Assembly: GCA_005406025.1 (NCBI GenBank)
Contig: BGZK01000216.1
Span: 124,001 to 188,000, forward strand
Length of the DNA stretch: 64,000 nt
Source: Eumeta japonica
Taxonomy: Eukaryota; Arthropoda; Insecta; Lepidoptera; Psychidae
Reading direction: 5' to 3'
The notes below the pieces were generated by a model. The model was not told the origin of the DNA, did not search any database, and saw nothing but the letters and a program-made list of their open reading frames with translations. The translations under genes were made by a program, and so were the position numbers. Every line of letters begins with the position of its first letter. Within the stretch, counting starts at the first letter, position 1. This document shows positions 57,825 through 64,000 of this stretch, one piece after another.

Positions 57825-60800
57825 CTATTATTAACTAAACCATTCAATGTTTCAACAAATAACCAAACTTTTTTATTGTTACTATCTGCTGAAATTTTAT
57901 TCGGTTTAAATGCTCCTCTTTTTACATCCGAATTATGGCATGATGTTACATTTCAAAATAATTTTCATGTTACTTCGCCTTTGCGTTGACAATAAGGAAA
58001 TTCCGAACACAATATAGACAAATAAACTGCTATATCTTATTTCGTATATGGATATTTCTAGAAAAATTTCGAAAATCGTGTCCATACTCAGTTTAACGTG
58101 TTATCAACAGTATTACATTAGTTTGTCATTTTTTCATGGAGACTACAGAACTATAAGTACATGTACCATGCCGAATTTCAGTATTTTTATAAAAAGAATG
58201 GCAGTTGATCTGAATACTTTGAAAAATCATTCCCTTATTGAATATTACAATATATGTACCGTGATTTCGCTAATATATCTCCTTTTATGAAACGATTACT
58301 TTGAATGTTATTAATTATTGTGAAAATATTGTATTTTATTGAGAAGAAAACAATAAATTATGTAACAATCCATTGTTTAACTTGATCCTAAACAACAAAC
58401 TCATTCCCTCGCATCTTATGAACACTCGTCTAGTACTTGCATTCGACTATTCATTAACACACTTATGAGTTTTTAATAGTCGGAAAGTCTATCAGTCCGA
58501 ACTTATCATCATTGCAGCCGGACACCTGAAGTGAAGTCATTTTTTTACGAATTATTTAAATATTACATTTCTACGCACCTTTACTTTATTTGGAATTTGA
58601 ACGAGTTAAATATTTTGTAATAGTTCTTGTATTCTTTTGCAGCTTTTAGAAGGTACATCGTCAATTACAAATTAAACTGAATTTGTTTGTGACTGCGTCT
58701 TACGTTCGGTTTATCATCCCCTCATTAAAATTATCAATATAATTAATAATAATTATTAAAAACCAGGGAATGACTATTGTGAGTATTATGAACAAAGGAA
58801 CGATATATCAGTTTTCTATCGCTAATATTGTTATAATGCTAATTCTTTTCATTATTAAACTTCTTTTAATTAAAAGTAAAAAAAGGTAGGGTTCACTTAG
58901 TCAGTCGAGATAATGCTTGTGTGTACTATATATTATGTGGAAAAAATAGTCAATTAAATACATTAAGTTATATATATATTTTTGAAACTCATTTTTCGAT
59001 GAGAATTAGCCATACTGTAATCGCCTAGTTTTGTGAATTAATTCGAAAGTTCCCGTTTTTACGATTGATGCTCGTACACAAATTTGCTGGTCACAATCGT
59101 AGCCTAATATTAGTGACCGTCGTTGCTCGGCTTTCGATTTCATATTCGGCCGGGGTTGCCTATCGTTTTCTAAAAGCCGCTGTAATTTATCAACGTCAAA
59201 AAAATAGAGTCTAAGTTATTTCGGAGACTTGATTTTTGATTGAAATTATTATTTATTTATTTGTGAAATACTTGCGTAGTGCGTGTCGTCAATGTTCTTA
59301 AAGATTTATTCATAATTATTATAACAAACCGTCATCGATATCCTACATTTATCCATAGCACTAAGGTCTCGGTAATGACACTAGTCTCAGCGGACATACC
59401 TTCGCACGTGGCGAAAACCTATCGTTGGAACCAGATGCTTATTCATAACGCCGTTCGCAGCTGAGATATGTACACCTACGCGCCATGTTTATATGCAAAT
59501 TATGCCTCTAAGCACATCCTTCGAAGGCGTACGGCCTACCATACACAAGAGCTATAAAAAAACCACAATTCGTATGTTTCAAATTGATATTTTAATGTTT
59601 TTATTGAACAGCGATCGGTTTACTAATTACGAGATGATGTTTGAAGATTAAAATTATGATTTACTCGTAGATTGCGGCTGATGCGTAGTTAACTGAGCTT
59701 AACCTATCTCGAAAGCTTCAATTGTGTATTTTAATATTGTATCATGTCACATACGTAGATGTAACTTTTTACACAGTAATGCAAGTGGATAATCGTGTGT
59801 AAGCGGTTCTGTAGCTTTTCTTCCAAAATTCGAAATACGGAACATTTGAATTTATGAAATCACTTAAATGTCAAATTTTCAAATAATTATGTAATGGCAT
59901 TCATAACTCGACAGGGAGACCATTGACTATGCAGAAAAAAAACAGTATCATAACAATGAAAGAGCATAAACATGGGTATTCAAAAATGTAAATATTGTTT
60001 GTTGGATGAACAATTCTATTAACTTTTTTTTCTAATAATAGAGTATGTACACGAATGGTAGTCTTTATTATTAATATCTTTACTTTGGTGAAAATATTCT
60101 AGATTGACTCCGATTCATTAACTCATGCAGTTATTATGAAAGCCACCTCTCGTATTTTTAGTCTATAGCGACGTTTGCAGTAAGTGATGTAGAGCATTAC
60201 TGCAGACATTAACCGACCGCCACGACCGCATCTTTCATAATTTTATTATGAAATATACACATTTTGTGTGATTGTGACACTAGATTTTTTTCTTTTCGCG
60301 ACCTTATTATATGTCTCATTTAATAAAGAACGCTCGCATCTGATCGATGATGAATTCAAAAGATTAAGAATAAGGCGAATTCGATTCAACTTAAATATGC
60401 CGTCGTTTATTGTTAAACAAAGAATGATGAGATCTAGAGATTTTTTTGTATAAACAAATCGAGCGCCATTGGATATTCATTTCGGTTACTTGAGCTCTCG
60501 TAGGCACGTTATTTTCCTCTTTTCAAGTTTCTAATTTTCCTGAGGCTTCGTTGTCCGTTTTCGTGGAAAACGAGACGTTTATTTTTACGACTTGGCGTTT
60601 CCAACTTCCAGTAAATCTATTGAAACGTAGGGTAATAACGGGTAATTTGAATAATTTATTATGTATGTCTACACTCTTTTGAAATGGAATACTTGATTTG
60701 ATGTTTTTTTTTTTCATATATGTTATACAAATGGAAAATTTGTAAAATAACTCCTTTTCTTGTAATGTCTTACGTAATCTGTAAACTTTACAGATTGTCC

Positions 60801-61015
60801 ATGCATTATCTGTCAAATCTGACGTTTGTTTTCACGATTCTCGCATTTATCTTTTAGTGCAATCCACTGCGCCCGATCGAAACATCTCGAACGTGAATTT
60901 GCACAAAGTCTCCAACGCTTTTCTAACAATATTGTCTCTTGTAGAATGAATTTTAGCTTTTTTTACTCGAAAGGATGAAAATAAAACGCCCTGCAGTCTC
61001 TAGGTTATTGGGGGC
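57825..61015. other. AT-rich unannotated DNA
   Basis: No gene or repeat recognised. Frames at 58048-58290, 60268-60453 and 60523-60816 are AT-driven. Confidence 0.45.
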
Positions 61016-61245
61016 TTTGTTAAATAATACTAAATAAAGTTTATGTTCACTATTATATATTTTCTATTATTAGAGAGGTGCACTCAACTACGCGTGGAAC
61101 TCGTACAGAGTTGAAACACTGATTGAGCGTGTGACGAATCATTACGTTTATGTACTGAACTCCGAAGGAACAAAGAGACCTTGTCACGACGTGTAAATAG
61201 ATTTATATTTTGTTGTAGTCCAATCAAATCGCTTACGGCAACATC
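61016..61245 (+). repeat. Dispersed repeat, copy B
   Basis: Inverted relative to copy A at 32365-32597; see that entry for shared blocks. In this copy the frame that is open in copy A is interrupted by stops, so it is the more decayed one. Confidence 0.6.
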
Positions 61246-61554
61246 ATATACGTACGTATGAGCTGTCCGGGTTTTTGTGAGAGAAATTAAAATCACCTTT
61301 GTCGCCATTGGATCTACAGTTTCTACCAAAAGCGCATCGGAAAATCATTGAATTTTTATGTATTTATAAAATATATATGCTATTTGTTATAGTATCAGTT
61401 TCAGAAGTAAAAACTTAATCAAAACAGGTAGTGAAGAAATAATTCTATATAAAAGATCATCGAGACACGCGTGCATAAAAACCCATTGAAAATATCAGAG
61501 ACAAGCGACTGTAATTACTGTATGTATTATAATGAATTATTTAACTGAAATATG

Positions 61555-61885
61555 CGTCAACAACCTAAAAGATCATAATTAATATTTTTGCATGTAACGA
61601 AGGCAAGTGATTGTAATTAATAACAATGTGGCAATAAATGTAGTTTAGACGTACGTCATCAACCTAAAAGATCATAATTAATATTTTTGCAGATTTCTAA
61701 GGCAAGTTATTGTAATTAATAACGATGTGTTAATAAATGTAGTTTAGACGTGCGTCATCAACCTAAAAAGATCATAATTAATATTTTTGCAGATTTCGAA
61801 TGCAAGTGATTGTAATTAATAACGATGTAGTAATAAATGTAGTTTAGACGTGCTTCAATAACCTAAAAGATCATATTTAATATTT
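61555..61885 (+). repeat. Tandem repeat, 99-100-bp unit, about 3.3 copies
   Basis: Units start at 61555, 61654, 61753 and 61853 (partial). Each has 'acctaaaagatcataattaa', 'tatttttgca', 'gcaagt-attgtaattaataa', and 'aataaatgtagtttagacgt'. Copies differ by a few substitutions and single indels. There are no unique spacers. Confidence 0.95.
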
Positions 61886-63299
61886 ATCCACAATACCGCC
61901 ACTCACGTTGCATAAGTGTGTAGTGATTACGGTATGTTTGTCTATCTCTGGGTATGCGCTAACCAGTATCCCTGCGGTCGTTCTCATGAGTCATGAATCG
62001 TTCTGTCTGACGTGCTGATGGACGGAAGGATTGATTGTCCAGACTGTCGTCGTGCATTGTATGAATAGTGGCTGTCGATTGTAAAATATGTTTTGTTGTT
62101 TTACCCTTTTACTGTATTTGCGACATAGTTGTGACAAATTTACCTTTAATAAATGGACAAACATCCTAACTAATTAACATATTGTCGACAGACATTTTCG
62201 CGGTTAGTGGTGAAAAAGTAGTTTAAAACAAAACGTGGAAACGATTAAAAAGGATTTGTAAACATTTAAAAACATAATTCGCTTATTTGCATAGTAGAGG
62301 AATAATGATATGACTGACTACAATATAAATATTTTTGTAATCATACTATATTTTGTTTTATATCGTATTACAATTAACAACAGTTACTAATACCTACACA
62401 GATCGCCTCAGTTTTATCGCGAAAGCTGATGTAATAGTAGGGTAGGCATCGTTATAGAGTTAATATGTAATCTCGTTGTAGCTTAGAGTACTAAACTTCA
62501 TCGAATAGGAGCAATAAGTGTCGTATATGGCGTGAAGACGTCTACTCTAGATTAGCATCCAAACATAAGTGGCCGCTCCTTCGCCTACAATAAATGGTTG
62601 CGTTTGCTATAATCGGCGCACCCCTGTGACCGATAACGTAGTCGTTTTGCGGGCACAACACTATCTGATAGTCGCCCGTTCATCTGTCCATTTCTTTTGT
62701 ATTTGCGATCGCTTACAAGGAATACTAAAGGTTCACCTTTAAGGGCGTTTATTTTCAATTGTTTATTTTCAACTCTAGGTTTAAACTATCAGGGAACCGT
62801 TCGGTCGCGACCAGTGATAGCGGTCCGGTGGAGATGCGTAGCCTCAGTGAGTGCGAGTCGTCAATAATGAAATCACTACGTCCGTGCGTCGAATACCGAT
62901 ACCGATTAAGTTATTGGTCTCGGATGTTGTTATCACCGCGTCGGTGACGACACAGCAGCCAGCAGGCTCCGACCCGCATCGGGTCAGCTTGAAGGTTTAA
63001 AGTGTAGACCCTTTAACCTGAAAAGGTTTCCTGAGGTATACTTTAAAAGCGGAGCAATAAAAACTAGATGCAAGAATAACGACAAGCAGTAATGAGTCTA
63101 CGTCTGCGTTGTGCACTAACCTGAAGTCGATCGTGTGTTCTGATGTTTTCGACCAGTTAATAAAGCGTATGAAAAACTAACTATGAGAATTCCGAATAAA
63201 AAATAAATAAGAAAAAGAATGATAGATATTTTCTTGTTTACACACACACAGAGACGCAAACGAAATGCGTATCCGTAAACAGGAAAATCACGGTCTGTC
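61886..63299. other. Unannotated DNA
   Basis: No gene recognised; composition becomes more mixed after 62560. Confidence 0.45.
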
Positions 63300-63560
63300 G
63301 TGCTATTCTCCCGTTTGACACGTCCCGGCTATCGGCGATAACGCGTCCCGTGTCCGTGCGAGCGCGCGGCGCTCAGGTGACGAGGGTGGGCCGGCGCGGA
63401 CGGACAGGCGCCCCCCGATACGCGCGGCGCCGTGTGTAAACGGCGGAATGTGACGTGCATTGACGTGTCTCGGGGCGCTCGACGGCTCGACGCATTGTCG
63501 ATGGAGACGGGGCTCCCGGCGGGCGGCGGAGGTCGAAAGGTCGCACGTGCGAACTTGTCG
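63300..63560. other. CpG-rich island
   Basis: GC-rich with many CpG. Frames are open on both strands (63329-63682 minus, 63432-63629 plus), as expected from composition. It may be a promoter of a gene beyond the window end. 63561-64000 holds nothing recognised. Confidence 0.4.
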
Positions 63561-64000
63561 GGATTCGTTTCGGGTTTTCCTTTTCGCATCACGAAACTTC
63601 GATATTGGAACAAATTAACTTTTCGATAGTTGGCTTTGTGAAAAGTTGTTCGGCGTAAATTTGCAAATGAACAAGAGTTCACCGAAGCGGCAACTTTTCA
63701 GAGGAGTCGCTTCAGAGAATATCGAGATGAAAATCGTTTGAATGAGTTTTTTTTTTTAACGGATAAATTTGAATACATCACTCGTCGCCCGCCTATACCT
63801 TCCCGTGCATGAACAAGGAATGACGTCTTACATCCCTGTTCTCGGTGCGGCGGGCCTAGCATGACGCTTTGGAGAAGAATCTCTGTAATACGATCCCGTT
63901 CATTCATTACTTTGACTCGAGAAGGATGTCATGTGGAGTGATCGCTTTCTAGGCCGTCATGCTGGGTCCGCTGACCCCGGCCCCGTTCGATGTTCATAAA

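Noticed and set aside
61555..61885. CRISPR array
   Set aside because: Units are contiguous 99-bp repeats without unique spacers, in a eukaryotic context.
63329..63682. 117-codon minus-strand frame
   Set aside because: GC-rich island with both strands open; Arg/Pro-rich composition is expected without coding.

Overview
The window looks like nuclear DNA of a moth or butterfly (Lepidoptera). It is AT-rich with scattered CpG-rich islands, has no operons or dense long ORFs, and carries decayed transposons of types I associate with Lepidoptera: a tRNA-headed SINE, a CR1-like LINE 3' end with a TTTGA tail, LINE tails with a 'GGTTCAGCCGTT'-type motif, and several hairpin MITE families. I find no complete gene that I recognise, no rRNA or tRNA gene, no CRISPR array and nothing bacterial. 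It is best read as intergenic or intronic sequence with a few possible small exons.

Layout. 1-10 kb: half of a MITE at the window edge, a dispersed repeat, a minus-strand hAT transposase relic (about 1200-1565), a perfect 19-bp palindrome beside a TA microsatellite (5107-5180) and a second copy of the edge MITE (6431-6603). 10-20 kb: the 3' end of a LINE reverse-transcriptase gene (10186-10553), a candidate exon (11301-11451, minus), a hairpin MITE (13274-13422) and a diverged repeat pair around a TA tract (15.6-16.3 kb). 20-30 kb: a cluster of repeat tails (20.7-24.3 kb), an inverted-repeat element holding a 151-bp tandem duplication (25801-26523), the main CpG island (about 26.95-27.52 kb) followed by three consecutive palindromes, two more LINE ends (28.3 and 28.5-29.1 kb) and a second hairpin MITE. 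30-40 kb: a SINE, one copy of a dispersed repeat that recurs inverted at 61 kb, and two copies of an element with twin terminal hairpins. 40-46 kb: the only stretch where several spliceable open segments cluster. Its best member is a four-exon minus-strand model (43751 down to 42116) whose exon phases are compatible at all three junctions. 46-64 kb: minisatellites (49.2 and 61.6 kb), a third antisense LINE remnant, a short hAT-type MITE with an 8-bp target duplication, CpG islands, and long stretches where I see nothing.

The transposon calls rest on internal sequence comparison plus remembered family features; I ran no database search. The exon calls rest on open frame, splice-like boundaries and local base composition only, and their functions are unknown. 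The ORFs supplied for this window appear to allow non-ATG starts, so I checked for a real ATG wherever I give a start codon.
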